A stretch of 64,000 bases of DNA from NCBI GenBank assembly GCA_921293015.1, contig OV121086.1:36083194-36147193 (forward strand), given 5' to 3'. The notes beneath the pieces were generated by a model. The model had not been told where the DNA came from and made no database searches. It saw nothing but the letters and a program-made list of their open reading frames with translations. The position numbers and the translations under genes are program-made. Of the stretch, positions 24,796-36,614 are shown piece after piece (position 1 is the first letter of the stretch; every line of letters starts with the position of its first letter). This DNA comes from Phorcus lineatus. Its lineage: Eukaryota > Mollusca > Gastropoda > Trochida > Trochidae.

Positions 24796-27006
24796 TATTT
24801 AGGTGCAGATGACATAGAGTACAAGCGAGTAGAATGCATAAACTTGACAAATGCAGTTCGGCAATACGTTTATCGTAGAAACTCAGTAGTATTGTTTCAA
24901 CAAGAATTAGCTGTGGGAGAATTGATTTATGCAAATGGCGTTTACATTTGCGAAAGACAAATACTGATTGAGCGATAACTAAGGGTTGTATAACGAAGAA
25001 ATTTGAATCAATCCAAACATATGATTTTAACTAATATCAAGACAGTAATATCCAATGACGTTATTTGCTTCAGTCCTATGTTAAATCTAAGGCATAACAA
25101 GTTCAAGAGAAATTGAACACTAACTAAGGGATTTAACGAATTCAACAATATTTTTAAAAAAGTATTTTCAAATTATGATATAGTCACACATTAAAAAATT
25201 CGACATCATGATAATCATGCTAAACGGTCCCAATTAGTTGAAAGACAGCCGATCGAGTACTTTTCTGACCACGATTTCCTGGAGGTGAAGATTTATAACT
25301 TATTCGTCAATCCTTTTTGATACAAAAATCATTATTACATTCAGCCCATGAAGTACATAATTACGATAATGATGTTACGAAGCGTGAACTTGAACCAAAA
25401 TTGAAAACAATGAACCAATTATCTACTTAGTTGATGGAAATATTAACTTACAAGAATTACTACTCAACATATACCGAAAGCTTATCATACTTCATTCCAA
25501 TTTTCTCATAAAGATTTTACACACAACTGGAAGTGTATGTATGCATTTGTAAGTAGGGAATCGATAAAAGCACTATATATACGATTACATTTCTGTAATT
25601 GATACTTCCAAATAAACTTGAATTTAAACATATTTGAGTTCACTTTTTAGCCCTAGTTCCTGAAATTGTCTACTTGCAATGACTGGTTTCTGTTGCAAAT
25701 ATGCTTTCCCTACGTAAGGTTCTGAACCAAATACCCCATCCCACCATTCAGACAGTTCTTTAAACCTTCTTTAAACCTTAAATCTCCTAGCCTTGTCTTT
25801 TCGAAAATCGACATCGAATATCAGCCAAACATCACTGGACCCTAGATGTGAGACTTTTAGTTATTTATACGGTGTGATATTTGATGTTCAACTCTATTTC
25901 AAGACTACACTAATTTTGGTGTTTAGAACAACCGTTTCTTAAGTCTGTGAAACCGTCGAACGAGAGCTGAGTGACAACCCCGTGTGAAGCTGTATACTTG
26001 TGTATCGAGAATATCTCAATCGTCGTATCGGGCATGGGGATATACACCTGGATTTACCTGTAGCGTTGATTACAGGTGAGTATCGGTTCACCACAGGGAA
26101 ATGTGATCTATAAGAGTGTCTTCAGCAATGTAGATAATATACTTACCTCACTTGGAATTCGACAATAGATGAGTTAAGAAGAGGAGAGTGGTATACAGTG
26201 ACAAGATTTCACAGGTGAGATATTTGTTACAAAGAGTATATTTTTTCTGTATGAACATGTATTTCTTTATCATTTCGTAATTGAATGATACTTGAGAGAC
26301 AGGATAGTATTGCATAGCTTATTGTAGTATATCATTCCGCTAGCAAAATAAATATTTTTTTATCTGTGTTTTATATCTGAAAGACATTAATTGTTTTACA
26401 ATCAACCATCTTCATATTTGTTATGAATGTCATATTGTTTAGTTGGAGAAACCAGAAGCCATTTAAACAATGAAATAATGATGACTGTTTCGGCAGCATT
26501 GAAAATGTTAAACAATGCCAAAGATTGAAGCAATTTACTTCAAATCTTGTTATCATTTCAGATTAAAATATTATTTGCTAAACCCTTTAGTAGATAGATG
26601 ATAAAATTCAATATGTTTATCAATATCAACAGTTGGTAGCATAACTTGAATAAGATCTAAAAGTCTATGAAAGGTTGCAGATAATAATGATGTGATGGAC
26701 AGACCTTTACATGTGTTACTTTAACATTTGATCTAATGTCATTGTAAGTATTTGAACCCAAGTTGAGAGAAGATGGATAATTATCGTAATCTTATAAGTC
26801 AATATGATCTTAAAGATTTGAAATAAATCTCTAGATTTTTTATGTAGCTTACATCATAATTTTCCATAATAGATGTTAGTATTGTTAATAGTTTGAATAA
26901 AAAAAGTCGCCATGTAATTATCAAGTTCGATATCGATACTTTAAAATTTTTAGTTATTTTATGCCACAATACATCGATAGTTTGAGTTATTTGACAATTT
27001 ATTATA
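24796..27006. other. Non-genic stretch
   Basis: AT-rich; short ORFs without recognisable similarity. GATTACAGGTGAGTATC near 26069 resembles a + strand donor, but no coding frame supports an exon. Confidence 0.45.
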
Positions 27007-27345
27007 TTGGAGCACAGTGGTGTAGTGGTTAGCATGCTGGCCTCTTACGCTAACGGTACGGGTTCAAATCCAGGTGGGTACAACAAATATTTGTGACCTT
27101 GGTCATACACTGTCTTTTGTCCTCGGGCAAGGCACTTCATCCACATTGCACCAAGTTCGCCAAGCTGTACAAAAGGGTACCTGAACACAGGAAAAGTAAG
27201 GATTTGTAGGGTCGCGGCAAACGCGTAATAGGCAGCATCGAAAGTACAATTCATTATCGGTAATTATACAAATTTCTGCACTAAGAGCATGCAATGAGTA
27301 ATAGCGCTATAACACGTATATAAATGGATTATTATCATTATCATT
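27007..27345 (+). mobile_element. tRNA-derived SINE family 2
   Basis: Head with an A-box-like GTGTAGTGGTTAGCATGC and a B box GGGTTCAAATCC (about 27060-27071), a body with GGGCAAGGCACTTCATCCAC, and a 3' tail of ATTATCATTATCATTATA. Layout is typical of tRNA-derived SINEs with a trinucleotide tail. No clear target duplication. Confidence 0.75.
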
Positions 27346-27969
27346 ATAAATTCAACCCCACAAACTAAAACTCGAGTTCAATAACCCTTTTGAAGTGAAG
27401 AGCATTGAAGTCTTAGAATTAATAATGGTCACAAAAAGTCTCCTTTTTTAATCTTATCAATCTCAAAATTGCAAAACAAAAATTGCCGGGATTAGGACCT
27501 GCTAACTACTATAGCGCTGATACTCCGCATTGCTATTACTGCTGTGGAGTCTCCTGTGTCTCGTTCAGACTAATTACTCCAAGATACACATACATAATGC
27601 ACCACTCTCTCTGATTCCGTATCGTTTGGCTTCCTGTTATCAAATATTACTAAGAGAGGCACGTTAATCTGGCTGGCCTCGAACAACTCTAATTTGTCTC
27701 TGGTTTGACGCAGTGGACGACTTTTGCGTTTAATGTGACATTTCAGTGAAACAATCAAACACCATCTATTGGAACAAACGGGAAATGAGTAATCGGTGTT
27801 CTTTCATGATGCTTTTATGAAAACGTTTACTACACGTTAGTACCTTTAATGTGTAACATTTGACAAACTCGTATATCATTAAAACCAAACAGATATGAAA
27901 CCTTGAGAAAGGTGATTTGGTACCTCAGTAAACATCCTTCTCTGGGAACGTCCATGTGTTCTGATTCAG
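27341..27969 (+). other. Upstream region of CNBD2, promoter not resolved
   Basis: About 630 bp between the SINE tail and the first coding ATG. I see no TATA box, X-box or NRF1 site. A 5' untranslated exon may lie further upstream because the ATG follows an acceptor-like TTCTGATTCAG. Confidence 0.3.
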
Positions 27970-28431
27970 ATGACAAGTGCCTTACAGAGCTCTCGCCGCA
28001 CAAGAATACATTCAGTCGACAACATGCTGGCCACGTGCCGACAAGCAGACGACACAGGCAGACGGTATTCCACAACAAGCAGACGACATGCATTTTCAGA
28101 GCCAGCTGTCAAAGTTCATCTCGAGTTGCCTTTCGGGAAGAAAAAATCTGGCGAGGGTGTTTACATCCGGTCGTCCGTAAGTCGTTTGCTACGCAGGCGC
28201 AGTACAAACTTGTCAGCGTTACCCTCCTTTACTAAAGACGAAACTTCGAAAGTTGCAAATTTAAAGATTTATGTTGCCAAACTGTTTACAAATGGTGAAC
28301 AAGCTTTCAGCAGTCTTGCTGAAGATGGACGGAAGTTGTCTTTCCCCGAGTTTGAGGCGCAGACGAAATATCAAAGAATCTTAGAAAGGAGACGTTCAAA
28401 ACTATTGCAGCTGAAACAAACGACAACTAAG
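27970..28431 (+). CDS. CNBD2: CNBD2 exon 1 (first coding exon)
   Basis: 154 codons from ATG to an AAG|GTAATT donor, phase 0. An in-frame TGA lies about 57 bp upstream with no other ATG between, so this is the first available Met. The ATG sits directly after a TTCTGATTCAG that could be a splice acceptor, so a 5' untranslated exon further upstream is possible. The peptide is basic and Arg/Ser-rich, with a helical stretch FEAQTKYQRILERRRSKLLQ near its end. Confidence 0.75.
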
Positions 28432-31400
28432 GTAATTGTTTTGATTTTCAGTATAAAAGTAAAAAGTAACAGTGTCACACTGTTATTAACATTATATGAT
28501 ATGGTTTATCATGCAAGAGGCTACGTAGTCTACCTGTCACTTGCATTGCCCTTGATTTTCGTTGATAACAATATATGGAAGCTTGTGATAATGATTGATT
28601 GAGATAATTGGATATTTTGCACTCAAACTCAGGCATTTCAGGTGTTTAGCAATACTCGATCATAATATATATATATCTGATGTGGATTTGTATCTGACAT
28701 CACTATCTTAGTTTCCAGTGGACAAGGCATTTTTCAACGCCTCTTTGTAAAAATGAATGAAGAACATTTTGCATAACAAGACCGTAAATTCCATTGAAAT
28801 CGTTATATGATTTGTTACCTACTTATAAGTTTATATACGTATTTCTTTAACAAATGACTATCACAATGTTTTTGATATCAAATATTTAAGTTTAGCTTTG
28901 ACCCATGTTAATATCTAAAGCCATTACTTAACTTGGAAATACCAATAATTTTCTCATGAGCCATGTTATATCCTTACAAACCAATAAATCCCAATGACAA
29001 ACAAATTAACATTTTGAACTACGGTCCTCGATCCATAAGACAATATTTATGTGCAAATTTTATTGATCGTCACTGAGGGAGATAAGCTCCTTGGTGAACT
29101 CTATTGTAACTTTTTGTCTTTTTAGTTCCAAATTCAGTCACTCAAAACCTTAATCAGCATTTATTAATTCCATAGATCAATTTTAATGCGCTAATGCTCA
29201 TTCAAACTGCTTTTGAGGTTAACAGATCGTATAAATGTGAACTTTTCACAACCCTTAACTTTACCTTGTTGGGTGTTTATAAAGGATCAATTCGGTTTGC
29301 CTGATTAGAGAATTTCATCATTTGGAAAAATAGACTTCGGTAAGCTTCTCCACTTTATGACAATTTGAAATAGGAATCAGGTGACGTTTTCAGAAAAGAT
29401 GACATATTTGAGGAAAAGTAATGTGAAAATTCCTCGGGTATGTAATTTAAATCTTGTATTTATTCACTTCAACGTGATTGCTTTTCATGTGTTGTTTGAA
29501 AATATGATCAACAATGAATTAAGATGGCAAACGATAATTGACAATTTTACGGAAACTAAATCATATGTTTTATTTGATAATTATATCTATTAACATTTAT
29601 TTACTTCTTCACGTAATTTCCACATGGAATGGTATGGTGTTTAGTTAATGAATCCTTCACTGCTGCTGGGTACTTGAAAGAAGCAGACAGTTTGCAAAAT
29701 GCAAACTGATATCAAATAATCGATCAAATTTCACATTCTGTTGACATATTCCAATCTATGACATTTTGGATTGCTTATGGAATATTTTCATGTCAATTTC
29801 AAAATCAATGTCGTTGGTGGTTACTGTACTATTTCTTCTCATTAAATCAATAAGTATTCCTTCTTCTTGAGCCAATGTCAGACACAAATGACAATCTTGC
29901 CGTGCTTATTGGGCGGGTTAATACAAGGAAAGGGGTCGGCTCAAAACCAATAACAAGACTTTGCACCCTGTTGTACAAAAAATAAAAAAACAAAAAACAA
30001 AACAAACTTGATGTAAAACGTTGTTCCTTCATTATTCAAAATAGTTGTAACTGAACAGCTTTAAGATTAAATTGATAACTTATGTATTTCAATCACCTGC
30101 TTCCACCTCTTGTAATTTTGATATTGAAACAAGTCTTACAACATTTTGATTTCTTGAATTCATTTTATATGTTCACACTTTATTTTATACAAACTAAGCT
30201 ATTGCCCGTTAATGTAATCTCTATATGAAAAATGTTATAACTATCCAGTATGATATTTGATCGTATTATCAAATCAAATGCGAAAAATCATATAAATAAC
30301 GAGTATGTTACTGAAGGAATAAAATTCTGACACAGTAGCGACATTGAGCGATCACACGAGTACGTGTATTTACGTTGAACTCGTGTTTTAGTTAAGGAAA
30401 TCACAAATCTGCTGTCTTGTTTGTGTGGCATGCGCCTTACGAGATATATTTGTTTGAGCTTTCGAACTTGTACTTCGATAAGTCCTTATATTGAACGTTT
30501 TATGCATAACAATGCGGAGAAACCTATTCCGTAAAATGGGAAGTAGGTTTGTTTGGAGTTACTTTGAGAAAATATTTCGCTAAAATATAATAAGTCTTGT
30601 TTTGTTCAGTAAAACTGAATATTACATTGGCGGGAGGATCGGGATATGAGTTAGAGAAGATTCTTCGGAAAGTCCTTAAATGGATAATAGCACTTTAAAA
30701 ATTGTTTTTCTTAAATTCCTGCGAGTAACATTTGTTTATGCCAGATGTATCATCTTCAGGCGGTTAAAATATCTCATAACTGATGCAGTCCGTAGTCGTA
30801 GAGAAACTAATCAAGTAAAAAGCAAATACCACTGGCGGCCATTTTTGAGTGAACACCTTTTAGTCTATTGAGATAGGGAAATGGATTCTCAAAGCAAAAC
30901 TGTTCATTGTACGTTCGTTTTAAGACGGCTTCTTTTGATTAAATGACATTGTCTTGCAACAAAAACCTTTATTTTCGTTTTCGCGGGATCATGTTATTTA
31001 TTTAAAAAAACGTGCTACTGCCCCTTTAAAGGAATGGTCCTGTTGGGGTATTCATTGTCGAAACGAAATTCGAAAGCAATTTAACTATTAATATCTAAGC
31101 TATTAACTAATGGTAGAAAATAATCAAGTCAATGTGGGTTGACATTTGCTTGTTTGGTTTGGATACTTTGACAAATTTTAATGCACATTTATATGAAAAG
31201 TGAAAAAAGGATGGAAGTCACTCACGATTCATCTACAAGTTTTGAAAGCCTTGCTACAGCATGACAAAAAATTGTTTATCAAAATAATTATCAAATTTAT
31301 TTAACGTTTTATACACCCGGGCGTACATGTATAACAACAAAAACGATTTGTTAGGGACAGATTCGAATCCTCCATTGAACCCCATTGATCAAGGAAGTAT

Positions 31401-34400
31401 CTCAGGATTTTTTCATTTTTTAAATGAAGGTATTCAAATATTGTGACTTAAATTTGTGTATCAAACCCCTACAGAAAAATCCATATTCTACGTGTTTTTA
31501 CTTTTTAGACTTATGGTTAATGATTGAAGATGCTTCCAAACAATAATTCATCAGCAATTAAATCGTCAGAATGAAAATCTGTGACCCATGGTTTGTCTTC
31601 GAAACGAAAATTTTCTTCAGAAATGGCAAGGGTTAAAATGAAAATGAAATAAATAGAAAATTTCTCTTTATACATTTTCAGCCCTCTTTTGCCTAAAATT
31701 TTGTCAGAGTCATCTAACGGACTATAAATCTCGCTGCGTGACTCCTAGTGAAACTCTGAACATCTTCTGCGCTGTTGTGTCGGATGATCAAACGCGGTGC
31801 GCAGTAATTTGGGGTCAATTTCTGTCTACAGGTCACTGGGACATCCGCTTCAAGCCGAATGCCTGAGATCCTATGAGAACGATCTAGAGGTGTATATCCA
31901 TAAAATGAGCGTATCTTATATCTGATTTTAATGAGAATGCGATACTGAATAAAGTCGTCTTTAAAATCTGTAAAATAAGTTTTACAAATAAGATGATGGA
32001 TTATGTTTGAGACGACCCCCGACGGACAGTAGCCCTCCAAGCCTTAGTGGGTCACGAGAGTATGAGGCCTATCACTGAACGGCACCCAGATAAAACCGGG
32101 AATTCGTTAGACAATATATCAGTTTTGATTCTGACTACGAGAAGATTTGTATTCATCAAACAAACCTAATATACAGCAAATCACGATCGAACGAGATAGG
32201 ACGAGATTTTCTTGACAGTCATCGAGATTTAGATTCCTCTTGTATTGATGTGTTGTATAGATACAACCACTGGTCTAGATATCCTAAATCATTATCAGAT
32301 ACTATGAAAGATATAAATAAACTATTTTTCTTTCGGTAGGTATTATAAAATTTGATTTATTAAAGGGTGTTCAAATTAGGGTTGATATCGGTTTGACACT
32401 ATAATCTACTAAAGCCAATGATGTCCCGTTGAGTCGGGCGTCTTGAATGAAGGAGGTGTATTATAACCAAAGCTTTTGTCCAATTTTGCTACAAATCAAA
32501 CAAGTAAAAGTGCATGGGCGAGAAAGAAATGTTTTATTTATTTTGAAGCCATGAAATTGAGGAAGACAAAGTAACGCCTAAAGGTATGGTTGTCTGTCCA
32601 CCGTTACCACATGTAGAACCCAAAGTCATGAATGAACCTAGAAATCACATTTTTAAAGTCGTCACATCACAATAAAATAGGGGTCGGACGGGAGATCTTA
32701 ACTCCCGAATGATATGTCATAACAGAGAAATTGATTTCCATTTAGTAAAGTTAGTACGTGATGTAAGGATGAACATGGTAGAGAAGGACCTATTATGCTC
32801 AAGACTCGGACTCTCTCAAAGGGTCTTCGAGGTGAGGTGAGGTGAGGTGAGGTGAGTTGGTGTTTAACGCCGCTTTCAAGACTATTTCACTTATAACGCG
32901 GCTGCTAGTATTATTGCAGGGAGAAAGCCCGCAACACCATTGTGGCTATGCGTTGCGGTGAAACCTGCGAGCATCGGCTGGAACTAGCGAACCATGGGTG
33001 GCACTGCGCTGAATTTCAGTGTAGCATTGCACCCAAACCTTACTGTGTGTAGAACAGTTCTCTACTGCAGACAAAGTTGCCGAGCCCCTGGCGGGATTTC
33101 CAAGGGTCTTCGAAGTGTAGGAAAGTAAGCAATGAAATTGGTAGTATGGCGTCAGTCCTTTATCTCCATAGATAAATGACGGCCAGGGTAATTGATGCTG
33201 TATATATAAACAGTTTTCTGCTATTTTCTTCGTGATTCTGATTCGGTTATGTTTTGTTAACATGCTGTAAACCTTACCAAATTTGATGTATTCAGTTGAT
33301 GAAGACCCTCACATTGCACCGTGTCTACTTGAATCATACAGCTCATAGGTGGGCCAGCTTTAATAAGCCTGCAATGCAGTCTCTACATATTAGAGAATTA
33401 TACCATTTTGACATGTTGATGAAGAAAGCACAAATGTCCAGTTCTTCTGCACATTGAAGATGTAATGACCAAACGAAGTCTAATGATCATTTATGACATA
33501 GCAGAAATACCAATGATATGACAATGAATACACATTCGGTAATTCAAGGGGTTTGCTTATCCTGGAGTTAAAAGTTCTACCAGCGTTCTGGATAATTCGT
33601 TTACATTGGGCTTCAGGATCTTATCAATTAGTGTATTCGATCAATCATTTTTGCATATGGTATTTTCAATCAAACATTCCTTGAATCGACAACTAATTTG
33701 AACCTATAATATTTCACAAACATTTCCCCAGACAGTAAATCTTAGACTCATTCAAATATCGCAAATGTCATCACATTATTGTCTCTTAAGCTCTTAATGT
33801 TGGTAGGGAAAGATGGGCTTCTTGTTTAGTACGTTGTCGTCCGTTGGCCTTCGTCTATCATAAGCATATCTATTTTTTTCTCATTTTCGATCTCTACTCA
33901 AATCGAATCTTTAAACAATTTTTTTTCTGAATAAAATTGACATAGGAAGCTGTTTTTTAGCCAAATATCTTTGTCTAAAAAGAAAGACCGAACTTAGAAC
34001 TTTGCTGGAATCGTAATATTTTGACAACCGATTTGTTTCCAAGTTTAGTGTAAAGTCACGATGTTGTAATACACTGACACTAGACATGTTTTGGAAACCT
34101 TTGTGTTCAACCTTTCGAAGTGATTTACAAAATTTTGGGCCATTTTGAAGCTACCAAGCTCTTAGTTAATTTTGCTAGTGCTAAACATAAGCTTTGGGGT
34201 AGCTGCACAATGCAACTGTAACATTAAGCTTAACCTTAGTGTCATCCTCCAAAAATGCACTACCTTATAGTTATTAAAGAATTAGTGTTTTGTGCCAAAG
34301 GAACCTTTTTATTTTCATCCACAGAGGCTGCTACAGAGGAAGTTTAGACGCGTCGCCAGACTGGTTGTGTTCTGTATACGTCAGTGTGTAGATCATTGTC

Positions 34401-36401
34401 TCAGGTAAGTTCAGGCACTTTTTTTGCAAGATCAAAATCAAGGGGCAAGTTAAATCATTTTCTACATGATCGCACCCCACTCCCCTCATTTTCTTTTTTA
34501 ACTTGATTTTATAATTGGTCAGCAAAGTACTAGGTTTTGACTGACCAAAATCGAAACTAGTTGCAAAACATGCCTCAATGCTGACTGTTGTCAGACCGTG
34601 TGAAGAGAAAACCACCTAACTGGAGCGTGTAAAGACAATATTTGAAATAATATCCCTCGGAATGTTGGCGATTTTTAATCAGAATAAAGTGAGTTGGTCT
34701 ACAGTAAAGTATTTATTCATAAAAACTTTCATAGAATAAACAGAACAAGATTTTTTAAATGGACATCTTGTGTATATGAATGATTTACATCTGGGATTGA
34801 TCCATAGCAGTTTCATTTCACATGATTTTTCTCAATCACGAAACAAAGCTTAAGATGTAACATTCTTTCTTCAGAAATAATGATGACGACGAGTTGTCTC
34901 CCTTCCTTGCTCCTCTCCACTTCCGGGACTACCCTTCAATGGCTGGTGTTGAGCTCATGTTCGACCCCTCCAAGTTCAAAGCCAATAAACAGGTAAACCT
35001 TGCCAAAGTTAATTATTGAGATTTAATTTTGGCAGCGATATAAACAATATTTTCATTTGCTACAACAATATTGAAAAATGAAATTTGCAAGGGAGAATCC
35101 CTTACTACGTAAATCCACATAACAACTCTTGGGTAAAAAGTCCCTATAAGTCATATAATTCTTCCATAAGTCTTTATATACACAATCCCGGAAGAAAGGG
35201 AATTTCAAAAATAACATTATCATCATATGAGCATCACGGAAGGCCATGTGTCAAGATTCATAAATCCTGCAAAATCAACGTTACACTTTTAAGTCGTGTC
35301 GCCAATGGAAGGACAATGAAGGTTGAAAAACAACATTAATTCACGTATTTAGACATCTATGTTGATTCCATTGAGTATACATCGAATATGACTTTTTCTG
35401 TTAATACAATGATATCTGTGAGAAGTTATGTAGAAGATTAGCTTTGATCCATGATTTTTCTACAATGTAGTTTGGTTTTTACACCTTTGAGATTTGATTT
35501 CCATTTCATAAATAACATTAGCTATTTGAAGCATAACACTGCGTAATACTCAATATCTGATTTGTTTATTCCAGACGAAGATATCAGATGACATTAGAAG
35601 AATCCTCTGCAAATCACCCTCACAGAGAACAGAACAAGAACTTTACTCGGTAAATCCAACAAACAGTACGAGAGACGTAGACACAGTGATAACACAAGTA
35701 AAATGTTTTCAGAATAACGTATTTGAAAGAAGTGACCATAGTTTGCCATGCTACGAGTATGTTAATGACATTGAAAGGGTTTGCGAGGTAATCTCCTAAA
35801 ATTCAGAAGTCTAAAACGCAGAACTATAAATGAAAGACTGAGCCAGATATATAATGCCTAATCCCTAATCCCTGATAGAATAGGATCAGTGTTCCAAATG
35901 AAACATTTATGTGGATAAAAAAAGATGTACTCGAGGAAGGGGTATCAACATTTTTATGCAAAGAAGAAATATTTTTTTGATTTAGAATGTATGGACAGTC
36001 CTATCGTGCAATATTTTCAGAAGCAAATGGATTCCTATGTGTACTATACGTCATTCATGCCCATCAAAATAGTATCATCAAAATGAATGAATGCACTATG
36101 TTAAAGGCACTAGCTCACACCACTAGGCCTACTTGTAATACCAGTAAATAAAAAATATTGCACATGTAATGCATGTATATCGATATTACTAACGACCCGC
36201 ACTCAGGTAACCGTTCTTATAAGTAAATGGAAACATCTACATATCAGGCTAAATATCAAGTTTATTCCAAACGATCGGAAGTATTTGATGCTACCTTGCA
36301 TTGAATAACGTGAACGACGATGTCGGCAATATAAAAATTTTGCATACAGCCTAAAACCCCTAGACAGCAGCCCTATGGCTGTGCATAAGAAATGGGTGAA
36401 G

Positions 36402-36440
<39 letters not shown>

Positions 36441-36527
36441 AGGTGAAAATTCAATCAAGTGTACAGTCTTCATAGTTAAAACATGTAGGAGAAAATGTTG
36501 TGTGCTGTTGTTTTTTATCAACGCTTT

Positions 36528-36614
<87 letters not shown>

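Noticed and set aside
29847-30032. SINE with an A-rich tail at about 29880-30006
   Set aside because: A B-box-like GGTTTTGAGCC is on the strand opposite to the one the A-rich run would imply, and no A box or target duplication is visible.
31714-32040. 108-codon - strand ORF inside CNBD2 intron 1
   Set aside because: No domain recognised and no partner exons; could be chance or an old repeat.
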